The notes beneath the pieces were generated by a model. It was not told where the DNA came from and did no database searches. It saw nothing but the letters and a program-made list of their open reading frames with translations. Below, piece by piece: positions 18,078-26,791 of a stretch of 64,000 nucleotides of DNA; within the stretch, counting starts at the first letter, position 1; each line of letters begins with the position of its first letter. A program made the position numbers and the translations under genes. Origin of the DNA: Oscillospiraceae bacterium (GTDB taxonomy: Bacteria > Bacillota > Clostridia > Lachnospirales > Lachnospiraceae); contig JAETOO010000006.1 in the NCBI GenBank assembly GCA_021771715.1, forward strand, positions 62,001 to 126,000. Direction: 5' to 3'.

Positions 18078-18893
18078 CTATGCTTCCTCTTTGCCGCCGC
18101 TCCCCGCGGTTCCCTCCGCCGCTTCCTTCCTGCGGTACCGGTTCATCTTCGCCGCCAGCCGGTTCGTCAGCCCGAAGCCGAACGCCTGCTCGTTTTCCTT
18201 GTACTGCAGCAGCGCGCGGAACATGTAGACATCCTCCGGCGTCGTGACCTTGATGTTTCCCCGGTTTCCGATCACCATGTGCGGCTTCCGGCCGAGCGCG
18301 TTGTAGATCGTGCAGGCGTCCACCATATTTTCATACCGGCTCTCGGTCGCGCGGATCATCTCGTGCGCCTCGATGATATCCTTCAGATAAAAGCTTTGCG
18401 GTGCCTGGGCCGAATAGCTCTCCTTGCGCAGCGGCAGACTGTCCACGCTGCAGCCGTCGCTGCTGAGCAGAATCGTCTCATAGCACAGTGTCGACGTAAT
18501 CGCGCTGCCATATTCCTTCACAGCCTCAATATTTTCGCTGATCACCTCATACGCGACCACCGGGCGGACCCCGTCATGGATCAGCACGATCGAGTCCTCC
18601 GGATTCTCCTCCGCCGCTTTTTTGAGCGCATTGTAAATCGAATCCTGCGCCGTCTCGCCGCCCGGCACGATGGCCGCCAGCTTGTCAATCCGGTAGTCCA
18701 GCACGAGCTGCTGGGCATACCTTATATAATCTGCATTCATCGCCAGATAAATCCGGTCGATCTCCTCATGCTCCTCGAACAGCTGCAGCGTGTGGATCAG
18801 AATCGGCTTCCCATTGATCTCCAGAAACTGCTTCGGCACGCCCGCGCCCATCCTCACACCGCTGCCTCCCGCAAATATAATCGCAATATTCAT
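18078..18893 (-). CDS. TarI/IspD-like cytidylyltransferase
   Basis: A 271-residue IspD-superfamily enzyme with the CTP-binding motif FAGGSGVRMG...PKQF at the N-terminus, HDGVRP in the middle, and TTPEDVYMF near residue 230. Family members join CTP to ribitol 5-phosphate (TarI) or methylerythritol 4-phosphate (IspD). The context with LicD and TagF-like genes favours a CDP-polyol for wall polymer synthesis. The start at 18893 follows ACGGAGGA; the longer frame to 18938 has no site. A Gly/Ala/Glu-rich tail closes the protein. Confidence 0.85.
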   Translation of the reverse strand: MNIAIIFAGGSGVRMGAGVPKQFLEINGKPILIHTLQLFEEHEEIDRIYLAMNADYIRYAQQLVLDYRIDKLAAIVPGGETAQDSIYNALKKAAEENPEDSIVLIHDGVRPVVAYEVISENIEAVKEYGSAITSTLCYETILLSSDGCSVDSLPLRKESYSAQAPQSFYLKDIIEAHEMIRATESRYENMVDACTIYNALGRKPHMVIGNRGNIKVTTPEDVYMFRALLQYKENEQAFGFGLTNRLAAKMNRYRRKEAAEGTAGSGGKEEA

Positions 18894-19121
18894 ATCCGTC
18901 CTCCGTTTTCCTGCTGCATCCGCAAAAATCCTCTGCATCTATCTCCTGCTTCTATCCAGCATTCTGTATACGTTCCTGCAATTTCGTTTTCTTCACATGC
19001 CTCTCTGGATGCATTACAAATTCGTTCGACACTGTCGAACCTTTCCCAAATCGCAGAAGCGTCTGTATGGATCCTCTGACTCCACTTTTCGTTTTTCAAC
19101 GCGGTAATTTCTTATTCTCCA

Positions 19122-19226
19122 TCAGCCAGCCCGACCAGTCTCAGAATCCGCTCCGATTTCATTCCGCGCTGCCGGGGTATAGCGGTTTCCCGCTTTCCAG
19201 CCCGACCAGCCTCAGAATCCGCTCCG
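19122..19226 (-). repeat. Echo of the TagB-like gene's 3' end (71-bp spacing)
   Basis: The last coding stretch for ERILRLVGL (around 19200-19226) recurs 71 bases further on as ERILRLVGLADGE plus stop, outside the gene. The copies differ at few bases, so this is a recent tandem duplication that carried the gene's tail beyond its stop codon. Confidence 0.8.
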
Positions 19227-20304
19227 TCGCGTGGCCGTCGCATGCGCCAACGTACTTCTCGCAAAAGGCTTTGATCTCCGGCTCCCGCCGCTGTGCACAG
19301 GCTGCGCTTTCCCGAATTGCCCCGGCGAGCCTATCGCCGTCCTCGACAATCTCAAACGGCATCTCCCTGTAGTCAAGATAAAACCCACGCTGTTTTTCGT
19401 ACTCCCGCAGATCCGGTGCAAAGAGCAGCAGCGGTTTCCCATAGAGCAGATAATCAAACATCACCGAGGAATAATCCGTAATCAGCAGATCCGCGACGGC
19501 GAACAGCTCCTCGGTCGGGATCTCGCAGTTCGACACCCTGCCGTGCGCGTCAATGTGCGGGTGCGCTTTGATCACCACGTGCCATTCCCCGCCAAGCTCG
19601 CGGGCCGCGGCACGCACCTCCTCCAGCCCCGCAAGATACGGGCGTCCCGCATTTCCGCGGAAGGTCGGCGCCCAGACGACGATCCGTTTCCCCTTCGCCT
19701 CCAGGTGCAGCCGGTAAAACTGTTCCCGGCACCGCGCATTCCAGGCCGGATCAAAATAGAAATCCGTCCGGCTGATCCCCGTCGCCCGGATCCGCTCCGC
19801 CGGCAAACGCAGCGCCCGCGCGTGCACCGGGACACAGACCTCGGCGCTCATCGTCAGATACGAATAATTTCCGAACAGATCGCCGTGGTAATGCTTCGGA
19901 ATGTCATCCCCCGCGTCAAACGCGATCCGCTTCATCAGCCCGCAGGAATGCCAGAGCTGCACCAGCGTCGTCTCCGGCCTCTTTTTGCACGACGATGCGG
20001 GCAGGAAATAATCACAGATAAACACGTACTCCGCCGTCGCGTACGCCCGCATAAACCGCACCAGAAACCGCGCCATCTGCCCGAATCCCACACTGCCGAA
20101 ATCCGCGATAAAGAGCTCCGGCTCGCGCCCCTGTGCCCTCAGCGCCTCGTACATCCTGCGCATCGAAAACGGCATCTCGGCATGGTGCGCGTCCGCCATC
20201 AGGATGCGCCCCTGCTCCACCGGCCTGCGGCGGTACACAAAATAAATAAGCGGCAGCACCACGTTCTGCAAAAGCATCTTAATACACTGTTTGATCCGAA
20301 ACAT
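19159..20304 (-). CDS. TagB-like CDP-glycerol/CDP-polyol phosphotransferase
   Basis: A 381-residue Glyphos_transf protein with the family motifs QLWHSCGLMKR, WAPTFRG, IKAHPH and TDYSSVMFDYLLYGKP. TagB-type enzymes add the first polyol-phosphate unit to the lipid-linked primer; TarF and TarL relatives extend the chain. The start at 20304 is chosen for AAAGGAGG seven bases upstream. An N-terminal hydrophobic stretch (LLQNVVLPLIYFVY) probably seats it on the membrane. It follows the larger TagF-like gene by 91 bases. Confidence 0.87.
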   Translation of the reverse strand: MFRIKQCIKMLLQNVVLPLIYFVYRRRPVEQGRILMADAHHAEMPFSMRRMYEALRAQGREPELFIADFGSVGFGQMARFLVRFMRAYATAEYVFICDYFLPASSCKKRPETTLVQLWHSCGLMKRIAFDAGDDIPKHYHGDLFGNYSYLTMSAEVCVPVHARALRLPAERIRATGISRTDFYFDPAWNARCREQFYRLHLEAKGKRIVVWAPTFRGNAGRPYLAGLEEVRAAARELGGEWHVVIKAHPHIDAHGRVSNCEIPTEELFAVADLLITDYSSVMFDYLLYGKPLLLFAPDLREYEKQRGFYLDYREMPFEIVEDGDRLAGAIRESAACAQRREPEIKAFCEKYVGACDGHATERILRLVGLESGKPLYPGSAE

Positions 20305-20395
20305 CCCGCCGCCTCCTTTCATTTGCACCCATCGCAGCCACTTTTTCCTCATGTCCTCCACCGCTCATCACAGCGTTTTCCGGTTCACTCATCTT

Positions 20396-23263
20396 TTACC
20401 TGCGGCTCTTCTGATACTCCCACGCATCCTCAAAGATCCGCCTGCAATTTTCATGGTCGTCGAACGCGAAAAACGCATCCTCCCGCTCGCGATAGAGGGG
20501 CTTCAGCGCACAGCCCGTCTCCAGATATCCGCACAGCACGGACACCAGCTCCTCCGTCTCTGTGCAGATCTCCCCAAAGCCCTGCGTCTCGTACTCAAAG
20601 CCGCCCTCCACGTAGTGCGGCGGCAGCTTTGGCGGGTGAAAATAGACCACCGGCTTTCTCATATACGCAAAGTCGAACTGCACGCCGGAGTAATCCGTCA
20701 CCATCAGGCTCGACTCCGTCAAAAGCTGCTCATAGTTCGCCTCTGTCGCCGCCAACAGCCGCACGCAGCCATCCACCCGGAAATCACCCTTCTGCGCACT
20801 GATGACCGGGTGCAGAAGGTATACGATCTCATATCCTGCGCGTTCCGCCGCCTGCTTCAGGCGCTGATTTTGCAGCAGCCCCTGGAAAATTCTGAAATAA
20901 TCTGTGTCCTTAAAATCCGGATTGTACGGCCGCGCCGCTCCCATGACCGGCGGCATCGCAATGTACGCGCGCCACGTCGGCGTAATCAGGATCTGCTTCT
21001 TGTCCCGGTTCACCAGCCCGTCATAGCGCGGCACTCCGGTCAGACGCAGCACCTCGCTGTCATAGCCGTACGCCGGAGCAGACAGATTCTCGATCTCGCA
21101 CGGAGACGCACAGTAATAGCGCTTGTTGTTGTTCACGATCCGATTGGAGTCAAACGTCAGATCCTGCACGGACAACCCGTGCTGAATACACGTGTTGACT
21201 GCGCGCAGCCGGTCCTGCACGAAGCGGACCTCCCACTTCGAAAATCCGCAGAAGCCGTGCACACTGCTGTGCGTCGCAAACACCATCGACGCGTGCAGGT
21301 ACATCAGCCGCTGCTGCAGGCTGCGGTACAGAAGCGGCCGCAGACCCTCCCGGCGCATCCGGGCACAGTCCGGCGCATCCTCCCGGATCACATACCCCGG
21401 CGTGATGCCTTCCGACCGGCGCGTCAGCATGTACCTGTAAAAATATTCGCCGCAGTCGCCGCCCTTGTACAGCTTGTCAAAGGTCAGCCAGATATTTTTC
21501 CGCCCATAGACCGGATACGTGAGCCAATACAGCACACGTACCAGAAACATCTGCTTCGAGCCGTAGGATGCCCGGAGTATCTCGTGCAGCAGCCGCAGCT
21601 CCTGACGAATCCGCCCGCCTCTCCCCGCGCGCTGCAGGACAATACCTTTTCTGCCGCCCTCGCGCAGCCGCGCCATATAGCGGTCAAAGCACCAGTAGGA
21701 CTGCTTCAGCATCCGTGTCAGCTTTGCCTCATAGTCAATCGTCACGACCGGGAGCACCTGCTCCCTCTCCCCGTCCGTCAGACGAAATTCAAGCTCCTCC
21801 CGCTCACCCAGCTCTGCGACCGGAATTTCGACCGCAAACGTATCGCGGGGGGCCAGCGGCTCCCGGAAAAACTCCACTCCGCGATATCGCTCTGTCCTGC
21901 AAAAGCCGTACTCCCTGCCGTTTCGGAACACCTTCAGCGCAAAATGTTCCGTCACAAAACGGTCGACAGAGCAGTCGATCCTCCAGCTTCCGCGCTCGCA
22001 TTCCATCAGATCCAGTGTCACAACCGGGACAAACTCACCGAGCTGCCAGCCATTCCCGTACTTCACGCACATGAGTGCAGACCACACTGAGTAGACCAGC
22101 CTCCGCTCTGGATGCACTGACTCCTCCGGCGTAATCAACTCGTTCGAAATCTGCGCCAGCACGCCGCGGCAGCCGTCCAGAAACTGCTCCAGCTCCGCAC
22201 CCGTCAGTACGCCTCCGCTCCGGTTCCCCCGATTTACGAGAAAACAGCTGCGCAGCTCCGACACAAGCTGTGCCTGCAAAATCAATGGTGCGCCTCCGTC
22301 CGGGCAGGCGGCAAGTGCTGCCTCCCAGCGGTGCACCTGCGCCAGATACCAGTCCGGCTCCAGCCACCCCGGACAGAACCCCTCCAGCTCCGGCAGCACG
22401 ATCTCCCCGTGAAAATACGCGTGCTTCGCGTATACGGGCTTCCCCTTCCGGCCGATCACGCGGCACAGCAGAAGATCATCCCAGCACGCGGCCAGACGCT
22501 CCACAGTGAGCGCACCGCCCTCCTGCCCTGCGCCATTCGTCCGCGGCTCTCCTTGGGCCGCTTGTTCTCCTGCATTGCTCCCTTGGCATCTTACCAGTCT
22601 GTCTTCCTCATTCTCCTTCGGCCACGATCCGCTCCGTATGGCTTCTTCTCCTGCCTCTCTCTCTTTGCTTCCTGCAGGCGTCTCTCCCACACCACTCTCT
22701 GACCACGGTTTTCTCCGAGCGGTTTCCTCGAGCACCGCGCGGACTGCTCCCGCACGCACGAGCATGCCGCGCATGCACGCCGGAAGCTTCTGCACCTGGC
22801 TGGCGCTCTCGACCGACACCAGCGCCTCACCTGCATCTGCCGCAGCGGTCTCCTTGATTTTCGTCCGGCTCGTCACGTTCGGCAGCAGCACGACATCCGC
22901 CTGTCCCTCATACTTCTTCAGACACGCGCACACGCGCCGCAGTGCGTCCCCGTGATAGTATTCCCCGGCGCGAATCACCGTCACAAACTCCGCATCCGGC
23001 ACTGCAATCCGATCCATGCGCGTCGTGCCGGCCCACTGCGCTGCACTATCAGAACATGCCGCCCCATTCAAAGACACCGCATTGTCCAGGCGTGCAATCC
23101 CCTCCGAATGCACTGCACCGCCTGAACCCGCCGTCCCGTCCGGCTGCCGCCCGATCACCTCCACCCTGACCTGCCCGCAGAGCTCCGGGTCGTCCGTCCC
23201 GAGCGACGCCATCGTCCTTTTCAGTTTTTCCTCGTCATCACCAAGAATGATTACCGTGACCAT
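20396..23263 (-). CDS. TagF-like poly(polyol-phosphate) polymerase with GT2-like N-terminal domain
   Basis: A 955-residue protein, about 200 residues longer than B. subtilis TagF. Residues about 1-190 resemble a worn GT-A domain (MVTVIILGDDEEKLKR, VTVIRAGEYY) without a clear DxD. A low-complexity Gly/Glu-rich insert covers about residues 190-260. The C-terminal half is a Glyphos_transf domain: NIWLTFDKLYKGGDCGEYF, QHGLSVQDL, TPTWRAY, LLHPVI and TDYSGVQFDFAYMRKP. It would polymerise CDP-activated polyol phosphate at the cytoplasmic membrane. The start at 23263 follows AGAGGGA; MSERQ further upstream is spaced too closely to its GGAGG. Confidence 0.85.
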   Translation of the reverse strand: MVTVIILGDDEEKLKRTMASLGTDDPELCGQVRVEVIGRQPDGTAGSGGAVHSEGIARLDNAVSLNGAACSDSAAQWAGTTRMDRIAVPDAEFVTVIRAGEYYHGDALRRVCACLKKYEGQADVVLLPNVTSRTKIKETAAADAGEALVSVESASQVQKLPACMRGMLVRAGAVRAVLEETARRKPWSESGVGETPAGSKEREAGEEAIRSGSWPKENEEDRLVRCQGSNAGEQAAQGEPRTNGAGQEGGALTVERLAACWDDLLLCRVIGRKGKPVYAKHAYFHGEIVLPELEGFCPGWLEPDWYLAQVHRWEAALAACPDGGAPLILQAQLVSELRSCFLVNRGNRSGGVLTGAELEQFLDGCRGVLAQISNELITPEESVHPERRLVYSVWSALMCVKYGNGWQLGEFVPVVTLDLMECERGSWRIDCSVDRFVTEHFALKVFRNGREYGFCRTERYRGVEFFREPLAPRDTFAVEIPVAELGEREELEFRLTDGEREQVLPVVTIDYEAKLTRMLKQSYWCFDRYMARLREGGRKGIVLQRAGRGGRIRQELRLLHEILRASYGSKQMFLVRVLYWLTYPVYGRKNIWLTFDKLYKGGDCGEYFYRYMLTRRSEGITPGYVIREDAPDCARMRREGLRPLLYRSLQQRLMYLHASMVFATHSSVHGFCGFSKWEVRFVQDRLRAVNTCIQHGLSVQDLTFDSNRIVNNNKRYYCASPCEIENLSAPAYGYDSEVLRLTGVPRYDGLVNRDKKQILITPTWRAYIAMPPVMGAARPYNPDFKDTDYFRIFQGLLQNQRLKQAAERAGYEIVYLLHPVISAQKGDFRVDGCVRLLAATEANYEQLLTESSLMVTDYSGVQFDFAYMRKPVVYFHPPKLPPHYVEGGFEYETQGFGEICTETEELVSVLCGYLETGCALKPLYREREDAFFAFDDHENCRRIFEDAWEYQKSRR

Positions 23264-23338
23264 ACGCAGCCGTCCCTCTTCTTCCTGTCTCTCTGACATC
23301 CCTCCGCACGCCGAGCACATCTTCCGAATTTCCGTTCC

Positions 23339-25249
23339 TTACCGAACCCTGCTCTCTTCCTCGACTGCCGCAAGCGCCGCCCGGATCACCTTGTCCATAT
23401 CATAATACTTGTACTGCCCGAGGCGGCCGCCGAAGATCACATCCTCCTCCTTCTCGGCGAGCTCGCGGTACTTCTCGTACAGCGCACCGTTCTTCTCATC
23501 GTTCACCGGATAGTACGGCTCGATGCCCGGCTTCCACTCCGTCGAGTACTCGCGCGAGATGATCGTGTAGTCCTTCGGGTGCTCCCGCTCCTCCTCCGGC
23601 GCGAAATGTTTGTGCTCGATCACCCGCGTGTACGGCACCGCGCGCTCCGTGTAGTTGATCACCGCATTTCCCTGATAATTCTCCTCCTCGACCCGCTCCG
23701 TCTCAAACCGCACCGTCCGGTACTCGAGATGCCCGTAGCAGAAGTCAAAATACTCGTCGATCATGCCGGTGTAGACCACCTTGTGAAACATCCCCGGATG
23801 CTCCTTGCGGTACGCAAAAAAGTCCGTCCCCGTCATCACGTCGATATTGTCGAGCAGCTTCTCGACCATCTGTGTGTAACCGCCGACCGGGATCCCCTGA
23901 TACCGGTCATTAAAATAATTATTGTCATACGTGAACCGCAGCGGCAGCCGCTTTATGATGAACGACGGCAGCTCCGTGCAGTCTCTGCCCCACTGCTTCT
24001 CCGTGTAGCCCTTGATCAGCTTCTCGTACACATCCCTGCCGACGAGCGAGAGCGCCTGCTCCTCCAGATTCTTCGGCTCCGTAATGTTCAGATCCGCGAT
24101 CTGCTCCCGGATCCGCTCCCTGACCTCCTGCGGCCGTTTGAGCCCCCAGAGCTTGCTGAACGTATTCATATTGAAGGGGAGGTTGTACAGCTCATCCTTG
24201 TAAATCGCGACCGGAGAGTTGATGTAGTTGTTAAACTCCGTCAGCTTCGTCACGTACTGCCAGACCTCTTTATCGCTCGTGTGGAAAATGTGTGCGCCGT
24301 ACTTGTGCACCTGAATCCCGTCGACATCCTCCGTGTAAATATTTCCGCCGATGTGATCCCGCTTGTCGATCACGAGACAGCGCTTGCCGCGCTTCGTCAT
24401 CTCGCACGCAAACACCGCTCCGTACAGGCCGGCGCCGACCACGAGGTAATCGTACGGCTTGCCCTCCTTGCGCAGCTCCTCGCGCTTTTTCTCCTTTTTC
24501 TCCCTGCGCAGCCGGTCCTGCTCCGTCCGGTACGCCTCGCAGACCACCTCGGACGGCCCGGCCATCCGCACCCGGCCCTTGTCGAGCCACAGTGCATTCT
24601 GGCACAGATTCTTGACATTCTGGATGTTGTGCGACACAAACAGCAGCGTCGTGCCGCCCGCGAGCATCTGCTGCATCCGCTCGTTGCAGCGGCGGCGGAA
24701 ATTGTAATCGCCGACCTCGAGCACCTCATCCACGATCAGGATATCCGGATTCACGACCGTCGCCACGGCAAACCCGAGCCGCGCCTTCATACCGGACGAA
24801 AAATTCTTGATCGGAGAGTCGAGGAACTTTTTCAGATTCGCAAACTCGACAATCTCGTCAAAATGCGCCTCCATAAACTCCCGCGAGTGCCCCAGCACCA
24901 GCCCGTTCAGGAAAATGTTCTCCCGTCCCGTCAGTTCCCCGTCAAACCCGGCGCCCAGCTCGATCAATGGCGAAATCCGCCCCTTCGTCTTCACCTCACC
25001 CCGGTACGGCTGCAGGATCCCGCTGATCACCTTCAGAAGCGTGGACTTCCCCGCTCCGTTCGTCCCGATCAGCCCCCAGGATTCCCCCTTTTTCACCTTC
25101 AGGGACACATCCTGCAGCGCCAGGAACTCCTGGAACATCAGCTCGTGCTTCGCCAGCTTGATCGCATACTCCTTCAGATTGTCCACCTTCTGGTTCGCCA
25201 GATTAAAGCGAACCGACACCTTATCCACATCAATCACGTAATCGCCCAT
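23339..25249 (-). CDS. Fusion: TagH/Wzt-like ABC ATPase plus UDP-galactopyranose mutase
   Basis: A single 636-residue frame carries two complete enzymes. Residues 1-242 are a polysaccharide-export ATPase: Walker A GTNGAGKST (62-70), signature FSSGMKARLGF (150-160), Walker B DILIVDEVLEVG (169-180) and switch SHN (206-208). A 23-residue charged linker (RLRREKKEKKREELR) leads into UDP-galactopyranose mutase from about residue 266: FAD motif GAGLYG, GGNIYTEDVDG, KYGAHIFHT, KQWGRD and RFTYDNNYFNDRYQGIPVGG. It lacks the C-terminal carbohydrate-binding domain of some Wzt proteins; the mutase takes its place. The start at 25249 follows GGAGGA. It couples UDP-Galf supply to export of the polymer, which is inference. 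Confidence 0.93.
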   Translation of the reverse strand: MGDYVIDVDKVSVRFNLANQKVDNLKEYAIKLAKHELMFQEFLALQDVSLKVKKGESWGLIGTNGAGKSTLLKVISGILQPYRGEVKTKGRISPLIELGAGFDGELTGRENIFLNGLVLGHSREFMEAHFDEIVEFANLKKFLDSPIKNFSSGMKARLGFAVATVVNPDILIVDEVLEVGDYNFRRRCNERMQQMLAGGTTLLFVSHNIQNVKNLCQNALWLDKGRVRMAGPSEVVCEAYRTEQDRLRREKKEKKREELRKEGKPYDYLVVGAGLYGAVFACEMTKRGKRCLVIDKRDHIGGNIYTEDVDGIQVHKYGAHIFHTSDKEVWQYVTKLTEFNNYINSPVAIYKDELYNLPFNMNTFSKLWGLKRPQEVRERIREQIADLNITEPKNLEEQALSLVGRDVYEKLIKGYTEKQWGRDCTELPSFIIKRLPLRFTYDNNYFNDRYQGIPVGGYTQMVEKLLDNIDVMTGTDFFAYRKEHPGMFHKVVYTGMIDEYFDFCYGHLEYRTVRFETERVEEENYQGNAVINYTERAVPYTRVIEHKHFAPEEEREHPKDYTIISREYSTEWKPGIEPYYPVNDEKNGALYEKYRELAEKEEDVIFGGRLGQYKYYDMDKVIRAALAAVEEESRVR

Positions 25250-25364
25250 GTCTCCTCCGAACTCCACGAAAATAACACCGCTTTTTCCCGATACGACCAT
25301 ACAAATCCGCTTACAGCCAGTCGTATCATTCTCACTGCCATCAGGCCATGCAAGCCATTTCCAC

Positions 25365-26159
25365 TCAAATGTACAGAATAAATTTATCCTTCGCCCTCTG
25401 GAACGTCCACACGCCGAACGCCAGCATCACAAACGCCAGAATCCAGCCGCCGAAGAACACCCGCGGTCCCGGCAGCCGCCCGTAGTAGATCAGATCGCGG
25501 AACTGTGCCACATAGTAGTAGAGCGGGTTGAAGCCCTTGATCAGCACGACCAGCCACTTCATGTCCGCGAGCACCTCGAGCGGGTACATGATCGGCGTCA
25601 GATACAGCCAGGCCGTAAGCACCGCGTTGTAAATATACTGCACGTCCCGGAAAAACACGGTCATCTGCGCGAGGAAAAATCCAAGCCCGCAGCAGAAAAT
25701 GTACAGCTGCACAATCACGAGCGGACACAGCAGGAACTCCCAGTAGAACGGCGCCCGCGTCACCACCATGACGACCAGCAGCGCCCCCATCGAGAGCACC
25801 ATGTCGACCATACAGCTCGTCACTTTTGCAAAGGTGAAAATGTACTTTGGAATATAGACCTTTTTCAGAAGCGCAGCGTTGCCGGTCACGGACTTCATCG
25901 CGTTGGTTGTGCTCGCCTTGAGAAAGTCATACAGCATGCGGCCCGTGAACAGATAGACCGGAAAATTCTTGATATTTTTGCTGAACAGATTGGAAAATAC
26001 CAGTGTCAGGACGATCATGATCAGCAGCGGATTCAGCACGCTCCACAGATAGCCCAGAAAGCTCCTCCGGTACTTGAGCTTCAGATCTCTCTGCACCAGC
26101 TCCCACACCAGATCCTGGTATTTGATAAAGGTTTTGATACGATATTTCAGCAGGCTCAT
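25365..26159 (-). CDS. Polysaccharide ABC export permease, TagG/Wzm type
   Basis: A 264-residue ABC2-type permease with six membrane segments; the N-terminal stretch RDLKLKYRRSFLGYLWSVLNPLL is typical of TagG and Wzm. It forms the membrane channel for the fused ATPase encoded 115 bases downstream. It is the first gene of the glycopolymer operon, about 70 bases after a promoter at 26230-26258. The start is ATG at 26159 with AAAAGGAGAG upstream. Confidence 0.92.
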   Translation of the reverse strand: MSLLKYRIKTFIKYQDLVWELVQRDLKLKYRRSFLGYLWSVLNPLLIMIVLTLVFSNLFSKNIKNFPVYLFTGRMLYDFLKASTTNAMKSVTGNAALLKKVYIPKYIFTFAKVTSCMVDMVLSMGALLVVMVVTRAPFYWEFLLCPLVIVQLYIFCCGLGFFLAQMTVFFRDVQYIYNAVLTAWLYLTPIMYPLEVLADMKWLVVLIKGFNPLYYYVAQFRDLIYYGRLPGPRVFFGGWILAFVMLAFGVWTFQRAKDKFILYI

Positions 26160-26229
26160 AGTCTCTCCTTTTGCATTCCTTCGTTATACCGCCGGGGGAT
26201 GCCGCCTCCCCGTTTTTACATTACAGATT

Positions 26230-26258
26230 ATCTTACCATAACCGGTACTTCATTTCAA
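26230..26258 (-). promoter_or_regulatory. Promoter of the glycopolymer operon
   Basis: On the minus strand TTGAAA (26253-26258) and TAAGAT (26230-26235) are 17 bases apart, about 70 bases before the permease start. Confidence 0.65.
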
Positions 26259-26307
26259 CGGTGGAAATTCTCAGCTTTTCAGCTGGTTTCGAATGGTTTT
26301 TCCGCTC

Positions 26308-26484
26308 TTATCCCCTTCCCTCTGTGGGTACAATGCCAACATCAAGCCTGCAACCGCGCATATGCAGCTCGTTGTATATCACATGCTCCACTGCATGGGG
26401 CTGTTCGAGCCAGCAGAAGTCGATACGGGCATTCCGCAGAACAACAAGGAGAATTCCGCCATATTCAAGTTTTCCCGTATATTT
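26308..26484 (-). pseudogene. Remnant of a DUF4143-type AAA ATPase (C-terminal scrap)
   Basis: A 58-residue open stretch ending in TAA contains RNARIDFCW...HAVEHVIYNELHMRGCRLDVGIV, which matches the conserved end of AAA_14/DUF4143 ATPases (typically RNARL...ENIIYNELRIRGFxVDVGVV). The rest of the gene is missing or frame-broken. It lies in the 630-base gap between the glycopolymer promoter and the HTH-Uma2 gene. Confidence 0.65.
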
Positions 26485-26701
26485 ACGAAAGATTTTCGCA
26501 GCAATTCACATTTTTCCTTCTGCACTAAACATCCCTCGCACAGCTTCTCCATAGATTCCGAATCCCACAGGATCTTTCTTTGCTACAGCCGCCGGTTAAG
26601 ATACTCACAGTCCTTGTCCGGAACAATTCTATAATGTGGGCTCTATTTCCATAAAATATTATCATTTGCTCCTTTCGTTTCCATATTTGGTGATAAAATG
26701 G

Positions 26702-26729
26702 TTGCGTTTTTCTCTCGATCTGATATAAT
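26702..26729 (+). promoter_or_regulatory. Promoter of the HTH-Uma2 gene
   Basis: TTGCGT (26702-26707) and TATAAT (26724-26729) are 16 bases apart, about 60 bases before the start codon. Confidence 0.7.
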
Positions 26730-26791
26730 GATGTCAAATTAAAAAAGAGGCAGAGCGTAGACGCAGCTGCCCGATCAGGAGGTGTATTTTT

